DNA of 32,262 nt, from positions 1 through 32,262 of the forward strand of contig CAIMWE010000212.1 in NCBI GenBank assembly GCA_903845115.1. The letters are read 5' to 3'. The position numbers and the translations under genes were made by a program. Below the pieces are notes generated by a model that was given only the letters and a program-made list of their open reading frames with translations, ran no database searches and was not told where the DNA came from. The DNA comes from an uncultured Acidobacteriota bacterium. Lineage in GTDB: Bacteria > Acidobacteriota > Thermoanaerobaculia > UBA5066. How positions within the stretch are numbered: position 1 is the first letter of the stretch; each line of letters begins with the position of its first letter. Positions 17,487 to 24,758 of the stretch are shown in pieces.

Positions 17487-18377
17487 TCACAGCCCCTGGA
17501 CGATCTCCTGCCGTTTCCTGTCGTACTCCTCCGCCGTGATCAGCCCCTGGTCGCGGAGGTCCTTCAACCTCTTCAGCCTCTCGGCGGGGTCTCCGGCGGG
17601 CGGCTGGGCGGGGCTCGCGGCCGCCGGGGCGGGGCTCGCGGTTGCCGGGGCGGGCGCCGCGGTCGCCCCCGGACGGGCCCCCTCGATTGGCGCCGAGAGG
17701 AAGGTCTTCAGGTCGAAGACGAGCCAGTTGCAGCGCGGCTTGCCGAGCCACTTGTCTCCAGGGGTCACCGGCGGCGGCGCGGCGCCCGGGCCGGCGCCCG
17801 CCAGGATGCTCAGGCGCATGTCGGGGATGTCGAAGAGATCCCTGGGGTCGAGACGGTAGGGCTCCGTCGTCTGGGTGGACGCATGAGCCGGCTCGAACTG
17901 GATGTTGCCGATGACCAGGTTGAGCTTCCCGTCCTTGACGAAGCAGATCCCGTCCGAGAATTGCGCGGCCGTCCCCAGGAGGGCCTTCGACGGCTGGAGC
18001 ACCGAGAAGCGGACCCACTGGTCGGCGTTCGCCTTCCTGAGGCCGTCCGCGATCCAGGTCGCCAGCTGTCCCCTCTCTCTGTCCGAGAAGAACAGCGGGC
18101 CCCGATTCCGCCAGGCGAAGAAGAGGTGTTCCTCCACGCCGACCGCCGCCAGGATCCTGCCGACCTCGCCCTCGGTCAGGGTCGCCGGGTGGGCGTAGCC
18201 CTGGGACGGGGCCTTCCCGTCCTGGGCGCGGGATTGCAGGGAGACCGACGCACTCTCGTTCTTGTGGAGGTTCACCTGAACCACGTTCGAGCTGCACCCG
18301 GCGGCCAGCGCCAGCGCGGCGGCCAGCCCGACCAGGAGGGGGCGGCGAGGGCTGAGGCGAACGTCTGTGATCTTCAA
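17487..18377 (-). CDS. lipoprotein with C-terminal SHOCT domain, otherwise unknown
   Basis: A 296-residue protein. The TTG at 18377 is chosen because AAAAGGGG lies seven bases upstream and it yields a normal lipoprotein signal (RRPLLVGLAAALALAAGC, lipid-modified Cys28); a GTG 24 codons earlier would add an implausible charged extension. The body of about 180 residues is unrecognised (segments EHLFFAWRNRGPLFFS and DPRDLFDIPDMRLSIL). A proline/alanine spacer follows, then a SHOCT domain at the very end (ERLKRLKDLRDQGLITAEEY), a short helical module common at protein termini. A TAGTAT at 18509-18514 (minus strand) might be its -10 box; no good -35 is seen. It is convergent with the importer operon and probably a separate unit. 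Confidence 0.8.
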   Translation of the reverse strand: MKITDVRLSPRRPLLVGLAAALALAAGCSSNVVQVNLHKNESASVSLQSRAQDGKAPSQGYAHPATLTEGEVGRILAAVGVEEHLFFAWRNRGPLFFSDRERGQLATWIADGLRKANADQWVRFSVLQPSKALLGTAAQFSDGICFVKDGKLNLVIGNIQFEPAHASTQTTEPYRLDPRDLFDIPDMRLSILAGAGPGAAPPPVTPGDKWLGKPRCNWLVFDLKTFLSAPIEGARPGATAAPAPATASPAPAAASPAQPPAGDPAERLKRLKDLRDQGLITAEEYDRKRQEIVQGL

Positions 18378-18587
18378 GGCTGTCCCCTTTTCGGCCCCGG
18401 AGTCGGCAAGGACCGGGGCCCCGCGGATTCGGCCACCTCCTCGGACCACCGGTTCGGCCGGCAGCCCAGGAGCGCTCCTCTCACCGTCTTGCCACGGAGG
18501 CGCAGCCGATACTAACGCGGGAGGCGGTCCTGCGGCCCGCGGCTCATTGGATCGAGAGCTTCTTGCCGGCGAGGGTGGCGTCGAGGA

Positions 18588-19895
18588 TCAGAGGTACCCG
18601 AGGGCCTTCGCCCTGGAGGTCAGCTCGCCCTGGAACTTCGGGTCGGCGACGGCGATCAGGGCCTTCGTGCGCTCTCGGACCGTCCGGCCCCGGAGGAGGG
18701 CGACGCCGTGCTCGGTGACGACGTGGTCGACGTGGGAGCGGTGGAGGGTGACGGCCGACCCCTCCGGGAGCATCGGGACGATGGTGGAGAGGGCGCCGCC
18801 CTTGGCGGTCGAGTAGCAGGCGATGATGCTCTTGCCCAGCCCGTCGAAGCCGGCGACCGCGCCCTGCGCCGTGTCCGACTGGCCGCCGGTCCCCGAGTAC
18901 TGCTGGGCGCCGATCGACTCGCTGGCCACCTGGCCCGTGAAGTCCACGGAGATGCAGGTGTTGACCGAGACCATCCTGGAGTTCTGGGCGACGACGGAGG
19001 GGTTGTTGACCCAGCTGCCGCGCTGGAACTCGACGGCCAGGTTGTCGTCGAGCCAGTCGTAGAACTTCCTGGAGCCCATCGCGAAGGTCGTGACGAACTT
19101 GCCGGGCTTCAGGGCCTTCCTCGCGTTCGTGATGACGCCCAGCTCGTAGAGCTCCATCATGGAGTCCACGAGCATCTCCGTGTGGACGCCGAGGTCCTTC
19201 TTCCCCTTGAGGGCGAGGGCGGCGGCGTTGGGGATCCCCCCGATGCCCAGCTGGATGGTGGAGCCGTCCTCGACCAGGCCGGCGATGTGGGCGCCGATCT
19301 CGAGGTCGGTCGCGTTGGGAACCGGCGCGGGGAGGGCGGGGACCTCCTGGTCGTGCTCCACGAAGTAGTCCACCTTGGAGACGTGGACCTGGGTGTCGCC
19401 GAAGGTCCGCGGGAGGCGCGGGTTCACCTCGAGGACGACGAGCCGGGCGTGGTCGATGATGTCCTTCTCGTACGTGATTCCGAGCGAGAGGGAGACGAAG
19501 CCGTGCTTGTCGGGCGGCGTGCAGGTGCCGAAGAAGATGTCGGGCCGGTGCGCGTGGATGCGGTCGGTGGCCGCGCGGTGGAGCATGTTGGGGACGTAGG
19601 TGACGGTGCCCGTGCCGGCCTTCAGGGCGGCGCGCGAGCCCGGGGCGTGGAACCACGAGGCGAGCTCGAAGTGGCCTTTCATCTCCTTCTTCATGTAGAA
19701 GTCGTATTCCCTCAGCGTGAGGACGGAGAAGACCCTGACGTTCTCGACGCGGTCGCCCATGATGTGGAAGCGCGACATGCAGCCCTGCGGCTCCGAGGCG
19801 CACTGGGCGACGATGACGTCGTCGTCGCTCTTGATGTGGGAGACGGCCTCGTCGATCGCGACCAGCTTGCTGCGGTAGGTGTCCTGGTGGTTCAT
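18588..19895 (-). CDS. acetyl-CoA hydrolase/transferase family CoA-transferase (4-hydroxybutyrate CoA-transferase-like)
   Basis: A 435-residue class I CoA-transferase of the AbfT/Cat2/acetyl-CoA hydrolase family. The N-terminal domain includes YVPNMLHRA and FFGTCTPPDKHGFVSLSLG. The C-terminal domain holds IQLGIGGIPNAAAL, the catalytic glutamate E240 in GVHTEM, and GTGGQSD and ALSTIVPMLPEGSAVT, the CoA-site segments. It moves CoA from acetyl-CoA (or another acyl-CoA) to a small carboxylate through a glutamyl-CoA thioester. The ATG overlaps the TetR stop (ATGA), so enzyme and regulator are made from one message. This suggests that its substrate or product is close to the inducer. 4-Hydroxybutyrate is only the best-known family substrate; the real one may differ. 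Confidence 0.9.
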   Translation of the reverse strand: MNHQDTYRSKLVAIDEAVSHIKSDDDVIVAQCASEPQGCMSRFHIMGDRVENVRVFSVLTLREYDFYMKKEMKGHFELASWFHAPGSRAALKAGTGTVTYVPNMLHRAATDRIHAHRPDIFFGTCTPPDKHGFVSLSLGITYEKDIIDHARLVVLEVNPRLPRTFGDTQVHVSKVDYFVEHDQEVPALPAPVPNATDLEIGAHIAGLVEDGSTIQLGIGGIPNAAALALKGKKDLGVHTEMLVDSMMELYELGVITNARKALKPGKFVTTFAMGSRKFYDWLDDNLAVEFQRGSWVNNPSVVAQNSRMVSVNTCISVDFTGQVASESIGAQQYSGTGGQSDTAQGAVAGFDGLGKSIIACYSTAKGGALSTIVPMLPEGSAVTLHRSHVDHVVTEHGVALLRGRTVRERTKALIAVADPKFQGELTSRAKALGYL

Positions 19896-21076
19896 TTCAT
19901 CTCCTCTTGAGAAAGGTATCCCGAGAGTCCTCGGGCAAGGTAGGTCCCGATGGTCGTGACGAGGGCTCGCGCGTTCACGGGCGACTCGTCGAAGGCGGTC
20001 TCCAGTCCGAAGTAGTGGGCCAGGCCCATGAGGTACTCGACGGCGGTCCCCTCGTCGATCCCGGGGGCGGCGGCCGTGACCCGGAGGTGGGCCGGGCGCT
20101 TCCGGTACCCCGCGGCGAAGGCCCCGTAGTAGTCGCGCACCGCGGCGGGAAGGACGAACTCGGCCTCGCGGACGATGCTGTAGCAGTGCTTGTCGATCGA
20201 GAGGTAGACGAGCCAGAGCCAGAGTCCGCGGAGCTCGAGCTCCAGGGGGTTGAGGGCCGCCGCCCCGGCCGCCAGGTTCCCCGAGATGAAGGCCCGGACG
20301 TCGTGGCCGACCCTCGCGATCAGCTCGGTGTAGAAGGCTTCCTTGGAGTCGAAGTAGGTGTAGAAGGCTCCGACGGAGAGCCGGGCGCCGTCGGTCACCT
20401 CGTGGATGTTGGTCTCGAAGTAGCCCTTCTCCCCGAACAGCCGGCGTCCGGACCGGAGAAGGCGCTCGCGGGCCCCCTCCTCCAGGGCGAGGGGGAGGGG
20501 CGTCGCCGTTCCGCCGAAGACCTTGTCGGGATCGAAGGTGAGGCCGCGGAAGAGGCCGTCGGCGAGAATGTCGCAGGCCGCCTGGAGGTGGGCGGGAGCC
20601 TGGTGAAAGGCCCAGCTGACCGCACAGAACCGGAGTCCGCCGAGTGCGAAGAGGTACTCGGCGAGCCCGATCTCCCGCCCCAGGGCCGCGCCGAGGCTCC
20701 GCGTGTAGGCGGCGACGAGCCGCCGCTCGTACTCGAAGTGGCGGTACTGCCCCTCGCGGAAGACCGAGACGAGGTCGGGGTGCTCCTCGGAGAAGCGGAT
20801 GATCACCCCGGCAAAGCTCCGGAGGCGCTCGCGGGGAGTCTCGCCCTCGACCTGCTCCAGGGCCTCCCGCACCTGGTCGGAGATCCGGCCCAGGATGACC
20901 TTGAAGAGGGCTTCCTTGTTCTCGTAGTAGCGGTAGAAGACGCCGTTGGAGAGGCCGGCCGCGCGGCAGATCTCGGCCACGGAGACCGTTCCGTACCACT
21001 TTTTCGAGAAGAGGCCGACGGCGGCGGCCAGGAGGCGCTCCGCGTTCTCCGGGTTGCCTCGGCCTTCGCTCGTCAT
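19892..21076 (-). CDS. tandem (double) TetR-family transcriptional regulator
   Basis: A 394-residue protein containing two full TetR modules. The first HTH (about residues 10-57) reads AERLLAAAVGLFSKKWYGT then VAEICRAAGLSNGVFYRYYENKE. The second (about 203-250) reads RERLLRSGRRLFGEKGYFET then HEVTDGARLSVGAFYTYFDSKE. Each is followed by a helical ligand domain of 130-145 residues, so it is about twice the usual TetR length. The ATG at 21076 with GGAG ten bases upstream is preferred; a GTG at 21139 lies inside an operator-like element almost at the predicted transcription start. It would act as a repressor on elements near 21123 and 21338, and is coupled to the CoA-transferase gene. TetR proteins beside such enzymes often sense acyl-CoAs, but the ligand is unknown. 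Confidence 0.88.
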   Translation of the reverse strand: MTSEGRGNPENAERLLAAAVGLFSKKWYGTVSVAEICRAAGLSNGVFYRYYENKEALFKVILGRISDQVREALEQVEGETPRERLRSFAGVIIRFSEEHPDLVSVFREGQYRHFEYERRLVAAYTRSLGAALGREIGLAEYLFALGGLRFCAVSWAFHQAPAHLQAACDILADGLFRGLTFDPDKVFGGTATPLPLALEEGARERLLRSGRRLFGEKGYFETNIHEVTDGARLSVGAFYTYFDSKEAFYTELIARVGHDVRAFISGNLAAGAAALNPLELELRGLWLWLVYLSIDKHCYSIVREAEFVLPAAVRDYYGAFAAGYRKRPAHLRVTAAAPGIDEGTAVEYLMGLAHYFGLETAFDESPVNARALVTTIGTYLARGLSGYLSQEEMK

Positions 21077-21105
21077 GCGCGGCAACTCCGGACGAGACGG
21101 CCACA

Positions 21106-21119
21106 AACAGCGGGTTCCA
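21106..21119 (+). repeat. 14-bp direct repeat, copy 1
   Basis: AACAGCGGGTTCCA occurs here and identically at 21286-21299, in the same orientation. Each copy lies upstream (left) of a 26-bp operator-like element, suggesting that the divergent control region arose by duplication or carries paired sites. Confidence 0.6.
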
Positions 21120-21122
21120 GAA

Positions 21123-21148
21123 AATGAGAAATGATTCACTCCTCACGG
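21123..21148 (+). promoter_or_regulatory. operator-like element, copy 1 (at the TetR promoter start site)
   Basis: A 26-bp element matching copy 2 (21338-21363) at 22 of 26 positions in the same orientation, with shared core GATTCACT and ends AATGAGA and ACGG. Positions 21125-21145 form an imperfect palindrome (8 of 10 half-site matches around a central T). It covers the predicted transcription start (about 21144) of the minus-strand tetR promoter, as expected for autorepression. A second inverted repeat, ATTCAC/GTGAAT (21134-21139 and 21148-21153), overlaps it. Confidence 0.6.
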
Positions 21149-21150
21149 TG

Positions 21151-21179
21151 AATGTAGGCCCTGTCTCTGGCCAAGACAA
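21151..21179 (-). promoter_or_regulatory. predicted promoter of the tandem tetR - CoA-transferase operon
   Basis: Read on the minus strand: TTGTCT (21179-21174), 17-base spacer, TACATT (21156-21151). The predicted start is near 21144, giving a leader of about 68 bases to the ATG at 21076. The operator-like copy 1 begins immediately downstream of the -10 box. Confidence 0.5.
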
Positions 21180-21247
21180 GCCGAAAACTGTCTTTTTCCC
21201 CACCGCCACGCGGATGTCGGACGATTTGCATGAATCGGGGGAAGGAA

Positions 21248-21280
21248 GGGAATCCTGCGATGCCGGACGCCGGGATTCCC
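21248..21280. repeat. inverted repeat in the divergent control region
   Basis: GGGAATCC (21248-21255) and GGATTCCC (21273-21280) are perfect 8-bp arms separated by 17 bases. It lies between the two divergent promoters, and could be another protein-binding site or a hairpin in an unidentified transcript. Confidence 0.45.
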
Positions 21281-21285
21281 TCCGG

Positions 21286-21299
21286 AACAGCGGGTTCCA
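21286..21299 (+). repeat. 14-bp direct repeat, copy 2
   Basis: This is the second exact copy of AACAGCGGGTTCCA (first at 21106). Here it lies about 14 bases upstream of the predicted -35 box of the divergent KAS-III-like gene. Confidence 0.6.
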
Positions 21300-21312
21300 T
21301 CCCATTTTTCCC

Positions 21313-21340
21313 TTGAAGGATCGGCGGTCCGTCCTAGAAT
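21313..21340 (+). promoter_or_regulatory. predicted promoter of the KAS-III-like - hydrolase - thiolase group
   Basis: TTGAAG (21313-21318), 16-base spacer, TAGAAT (21335-21340), with a predicted start near 21347. The operator-like copy 2 (21338-21363) overlaps the end of the -10 box and the start site. Confidence 0.5.
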
Positions 21341-21363
21341 GAGAGACGATTCACTTCTTACGG
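21338..21363 (+). promoter_or_regulatory. operator-like element, copy 2 (at the KAS-III promoter start site)
   Basis: This 26-bp element shares 22 of 26 bases with copy 1 at 21123, including GATTCACT. The internal palindrome is weaker here (6 of 10 half-site matches). It runs from the -10 box into the Shine-Dalgarno GGAGGAG (21362-21368), so a bound protein would block RNA polymerase directly. The tandem TetR protein encoded next door is the obvious candidate ligand. Confidence 0.6.
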
Positions 21364-21373
21364 AGGAGTCGAA

Positions 21374-22387
21374 ATGCACGTAGGCATCATCGGACACGGA
21401 ACCTGGCTTCCCCCGGGCAGGATGACCGCCGCGGACCTCGCGGCCGCGACCGGGATCCCCGAGAACGTCATCGCCCTGAAATTCGGCGTGAAGTCCAAGC
21501 CCGTCGCGGGACCCGGCGAGACCACCGCCTTCATGGGGCTGGCCGCCGCGAGGAAGGCCCTCGACTCGGCGGGGATCGACGGCGCCGCCGTCGACCTGGT
21601 GATCTGGTGCGGGGCCCAGCACAAGGACTATCCCTGCTGGCTCGCGGGGCTCTACGTCTCCGACCAGATCGGGGCGAAGCGTGCCTGGAGCTTCGACATG
21701 GAGGCGATGTGCGGCTCCATGATGGCCGCTCTCGACGTCGCCAAGGCACTCATGTTCACGCACCCGGAGCTCGAGACCGTCCTCCTCGTCTCGGGCTACC
21801 GGAACAACGACCTCATCGACCTCTCGGTCCCCGAGACGCGGTTCATGCTGGACATCGGCTCCGGCGGCTCGGCGGTCGTCCTGAGAAAGAACGCGGGTCG
21901 GAACGCGGTCCTCGCGTCTTCCTTCCGGGGAGACGGGGCGCTCTCCGAGATGTGCATCGTCCCCGCCCTGGGCGCCGGTTCCTGGCCGCCCGCGCCGGAG
22001 GACGTGAAGCGGGCCCACTTCGTCGTGCCCGACGAGGAGGCCTTCAAGAAGAAGCTCGGCGAGGTGACGATGCCGAATTTCTACGCGGTGATCCGCGAGG
22101 CGGTGAAGCTCTCGGGCTGGCCGGAGGGCGGCATCGACTACCTCGCCATCCTCCACTTCAAGAAGAGCGCGCACGACGGGGTCCTCGCGGAGCTGGGCCT
22201 GAAGCCCGAGCAGAGCACCTACCTGGACGACTACGGCCACCTCGGCCAGAACGACCAGGTCCTCTCCCTCGAGCTGGGCCTGAAGTCCGGGAAGATCCAG
22301 GACGGGTCGCGCATCGTGTTCGTGGGGGCGGGCCTCGGCTTCGTCTGGGCCGCCACCGCCATCCAGTGGGGTCCCTGTTCCGAGTAG
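21374..22387 (+). CDS. second KAS-III-like acyltransferase (divergent from the tandem tetR)
   Basis: A 337-residue thiolase-fold enzyme. N-terminal landmarks are IIGHGTWLPPGRMTAAD and VDLVIWCGAQHKDYP; the nucleophile is Cys113 in FDMEAMCGSM. In the C-terminal half, ILHFKKSAHD places His261 at or one residue from the FabH catalytic His. The FabH Asn motif GNTS is replaced by YGHLGQND, with His289 at the Asn position. IVFVGAGLGFVWAATAI is the usual terminal strand. It resembles FabH-like/HMG-CoA-synthase-like acyltransferases that work with CoA substrates. GGAGGAG supports the ATG. It is followed by a hydrolase and a thiolase, and its promoter carries an operator-like element. It is a distant paralogue of the KAS-III-like protein at 9043. 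The exact reaction is unknown. Confidence 0.83.
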   Translation: MHVGIIGHGTWLPPGRMTAADLAAATGIPENVIALKFGVKSKPVAGPGETTAFMGLAAARKALDSAGIDGAAVDLVIWCGAQHKDYPCWLAGLYVSDQIGAKRAWSFDMEAMCGSMMAALDVAKALMFTHPELETVLLVSGYRNNDLIDLSVPETRFMLDIGSGGSAVVLRKNAGRNAVLASSFRGDGALSEMCIVPALGAGSWPPAPEDVKRAHFVVPDEEAFKKKLGEVTMPNFYAVIREAVKLSGWPEGGIDYLAILHFKKSAHDGVLAELGLKPEQSTYLDDYGHLGQNDQVLSLELGLKSGKIQDGSRIVFVGAGLGFVWAATAIQWGPCSE

Positions 22388-22420
22388 AAGACCAGGAAAG
22401 CGCTCGAGGGAGGAAGCCAT

Positions 22421-23344
22421 ATGTCGACAGGGTGGATCGCCGGGAGCGTGGTTCTCGCGCTGTTGGTCGCCGGTGGTCTCTTCATGGGGTGGCTGTTCGC
22501 CAAGCGTCCGCTCGAGGTCTGGGAGTGGGGAACGCGGCGGGCGCTCCTCCGCGCCGGCCTGAAGAAGACCGTCGTCCAGGCGCCCGTGGGGCCCCAGACG
22601 GTCTTCGTGGGGGGATCGGGTCCGGTCCTGGTCCTCCTGCACGGGGCGGGGCACCAGGCGGGGACCTGGGCCCAGGTGGCTCCGGCCCTGGCAAAGCGGT
22701 ACACGCTGGTGATTCCCGACCTCGCCGGTCACGGAGGGAGCGCCCCGTCCGCGGGCCCGATCCAGGTTTCCGACGTGTTCGGCGCCCTCGAGGCGGTGAT
22801 CAGGGCCACGGCCGGGGAGAACCGGGTGCGGGTCGTGGGCAACTCCATGGGGGGCTGGATGGCCATGGTCCTCGGGGCGCGGCACCCCGAGTGGGTGGAG
22901 CGGGTCGTCGCCGTCAACGGCGGCTCCCCGCAAGGCGCGAGCCCCGGCGTGAGCCTGTTTCCCAGGACGCGGGAGGAGGCGCGGAGATCGATGGCCCAGA
23001 CCAGGGACGCCGGAAGCCCGGCCGTTCCCGACAACGTCCTGGACGACCTGGTGCGGCAGATCGGAGCCGGTCCGCTCGCCCGCCTCGCGGCCGCGGCGGC
23101 CGGCATGGGGGCCTGGCTCCTCGGCGACGAGCAGCTCCAGGCGATGAAGGTGCCGGTGCGGCTGGTCTGGGGGGTCTCCGATCAGCTGATGACGATGGAC
23201 TACGCCAGGCGCATGGCGGAGCTCCTCCCGGACGCCCAGCTCATCCCGGTCGAGCGGTGCGGTCACATTCCCCAGCAGGAGGCCCCGGAGCGGTTCGCGA
23301 TCGCCCTCTCCCGGGCGCTCGGCGAGGCCCCGCCGGCCAGGTGA
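22421..23344 (+). CDS. membrane-anchored alpha/beta hydrolase
   Basis: A 307-residue alpha/beta-hydrolase with an N-terminal hydrophobic anchor (residues 5-28) and no obvious signal-peptidase site, so it is probably tethered to the inner membrane. Catalytic landmarks are LHGAGHQAGTW (oxyanion, from residue 73), nucleophile Ser142 in GNSMGG, probable acid Asp254 (WGVSDQL) and base His282 (CGHIPQQE). IPDLAGHGGS is the usual strand-4 motif. GGGAGG precedes the ATG by eight bases. It lies 33 bases after the KAS-III-like gene and about 115 before the thiolase. Anchoring could place it in the periplasm or at the inner face; the arginines following the segment (LFAKRP) do not settle this. The substrate is unknown: a thioester, ester or C-C bond is possible. 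Confidence 0.85.
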   Translation: MSTGWIAGSVVLALLVAGGLFMGWLFAKRPLEVWEWGTRRALLRAGLKKTVVQAPVGPQTVFVGGSGPVLVLLHGAGHQAGTWAQVAPALAKRYTLVIPDLAGHGGSAPSAGPIQVSDVFGALEAVIRATAGENRVRVVGNSMGGWMAMVLGARHPEWVERVVAVNGGSPQGASPGVSLFPRTREEARRSMAQTRDAGSPAVPDNVLDDLVRQIGAGPLARLAAAAAGMGAWLLGDEQLQAMKVPVRLVWGVSDQLMTMDYARRMAELLPDAQLIPVERCGHIPQQEAPERFAIALSRALGEAPPAR

Positions 23345-23460
23345 GCCCGGAGCTCCTCCCGCGTCGTGGCCACCCTGCTGGCGTGGCCCGCTCCGCCGGT
23401 TTGCAGCCTGCTTGCGCCCCGGCCCGCGAAGCCGCAACCTGAACCGCCGGAGGAGGTCCC

Positions 23461-24669
23461 ATGCTCGAGAAGATCTACGTCGCCGCGTACCAGCAGTCGA
23501 AGTTCGGGAAGCTGATGGGGATGACGGTCCCCGGGATCGTCGATACGGCCGTCCGCGAGACCTTCTCCTCGATCCAGGCCGACCCGGCGCTCGCCGACGT
23601 CGCGTCGATCGGGGCTTGCACGAACATCGCCCTCCACCAGCAGGGGCTCCTCGCCGGCCTCGTGGCGATGACGCCGGGGCTCTCCGGCAAGCCGATCGAG
23701 ACGGTGGAGAACGCCTGCGCCACCGGGGGGCAGGCGATCCTGTCGGTGGTCCGCAAGCTCCTCCTGGGCGAGGGGGAGGTGGGGCTGGCGGTCGGCTTCG
23801 AGAAGATGCGCGACGCCGAGGGAAAGGTGGACGGGGCGCTGATCGGGAAGGCGCTCACCTGCTACACCCACCCCGACGAGCGGATCGGGAAGCTCTCCGT
23901 CGTCCCGCACCTCTTCGCCGAGGTGATGGAGGCCTACATGAAGGCCTACGGCGTGACGGAGCGAGACCTGGCCGCCGTCGCCGTCCAGGAGTACGCGAAC
24001 GCCCGCTCGAACCCCTTCGCCCAGATGCAGAAGAACGACGTGACGCTGGAGAAGGCCCTCGCGATCGAGGGGATCAACCGGTACGTCGTCGACGGCCTCC
24101 CCCTCAAGACGTACGACTGCTCCCAGATCACCGACGGCTGGGCGGGGATCGTCCTGGCGACGGAAGAGGGGCTCTCGCGCCTCGGGGTAGCCAGGAAGGA
24201 CGCGGTCCTCCTCGCGGGCTACGGCCAGGCGACCGACCCGCTGAAGAAGGCGGGACGCGACGTTCTGAAGCCCGCGGGGGCGCTCGAGGCGATGCGGAAG
24301 GCCTACGCGATGGCGGACCTCTGCCCCGATTCGGTCGACGTCGCCGAGGTCCACGACTGCTTCACCGTCATGGGGGCGATGGGCGCCGAGGTGATCGGAA
24401 AGGCCGACTTCGGCGAGGGAGCGCGCTACTGGGTGGAGGGGAAGGCCGCGCCGGGCGGGGAGTGCGGGATCAACACGTCGGGCGGGCTGATCGCCAAGGG
24501 GCACCCGATCGGCGCGACCGGGATCTCGATGGTCGGCTGGTGCGCGTGGCAGCTCCTGGGGAAGGCGCCGGCGCCGCTCCAGGTGAAGAGCGCCCGGGCC
24601 GCCGCCACCTTCAACATCGGCGGGCCGATCTGCGCCTCGGTCTGCACGGTCCTGACCCCCGGGGCCTGA
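23461..24669 (+). CDS. thiolase of the SCP2/sterol-carrier type (acetyl-CoA acetyltransferase-like)
   Basis: A 402-residue thiolase. Active-site landmarks are Cys86 in ENACATGG, His298 in EVHDCF and His348 in GLIAKGHPIGATG. The HDCF motif is typical of the SCP2-thiolase branch, as is the single-domain length with no fused sterol-carrier module. The C-terminal loop usually carrying the second catalytic Cys reads GGPICASVC, with Cys391 and Cys395. Branch members cleave or form 3-oxoacyl-CoAs, and relatives such as PhlC form complexes with a KAS-III-like partner. No DUF35/OB-fold partner gene, common beside such thiolases, is visible. GGAGGAGG precedes the ATG. It is probably co-transcribed with the two upstream genes despite a 116-base gap, in which I find no terminator. 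Confidence 0.9.
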   Translation: MLEKIYVAAYQQSKFGKLMGMTVPGIVDTAVRETFSSIQADPALADVASIGACTNIALHQQGLLAGLVAMTPGLSGKPIETVENACATGGQAILSVVRKLLLGEGEVGLAVGFEKMRDAEGKVDGALIGKALTCYTHPDERIGKLSVVPHLFAEVMEAYMKAYGVTERDLAAVAVQEYANARSNPFAQMQKNDVTLEKALAIEGINRYVVDGLPLKTYDCSQITDGWAGIVLATEEGLSRLGVARKDAVLLAGYGQATDPLKKAGRDVLKPAGALEAMRKAYAMADLCPDSVDVAEVHDCFTVMGAMGAEVIGKADFGEGARYWVEGKAAPGGECGINTSGGLIAKGHPIGATGISMVGWCAWQLLGKAPAPLQVKSARAAATFNIGGPICASVCTVLTPGA

Positions 24670-24758
24670 GGCCGGCCGGACGGTCGATCAGCCTCGAGGC
24701 GCCGGCCGGACGCTGACCGGCCCGGAGCGGACGGTGGCGAGGCCGGGGCCGCCGGGAC

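Noticed and set aside
18544-18597. A protein-like continuation after the CoA-transferase stop (LILDATLAGKKLSIQ in another frame), suggesting a frameshift
   Set aside because: The enzyme already ends at the normal family length with a typical terminal helix, so no shift is needed.
21137-21139. GTG at 21139 as the start of the tandem TetR protein
   Set aside because: It lies inside the operator-like element and within a few bases of the predicted transcription start, with the GAGGA directly abutting it. The ATG at 21076 has proper spacing.
18588-21305. A 905-codon open frame on the minus strand spanning the CoA-transferase and antisense-phase regions
   Set aside because: Only the part from the ATG at 19895 has family similarity. 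Upstream it is the shadow of the tandem TetR gene in another phase, which is common at this GC content.
24671-24712. A 12-bp direct repeat (GCCGGCCGGACG) between thiolase and tetR
   Set aside because: It is low-complexity GC sequence between convergent genes. It could form weak hairpins but lacks a terminator tail and has no special position.
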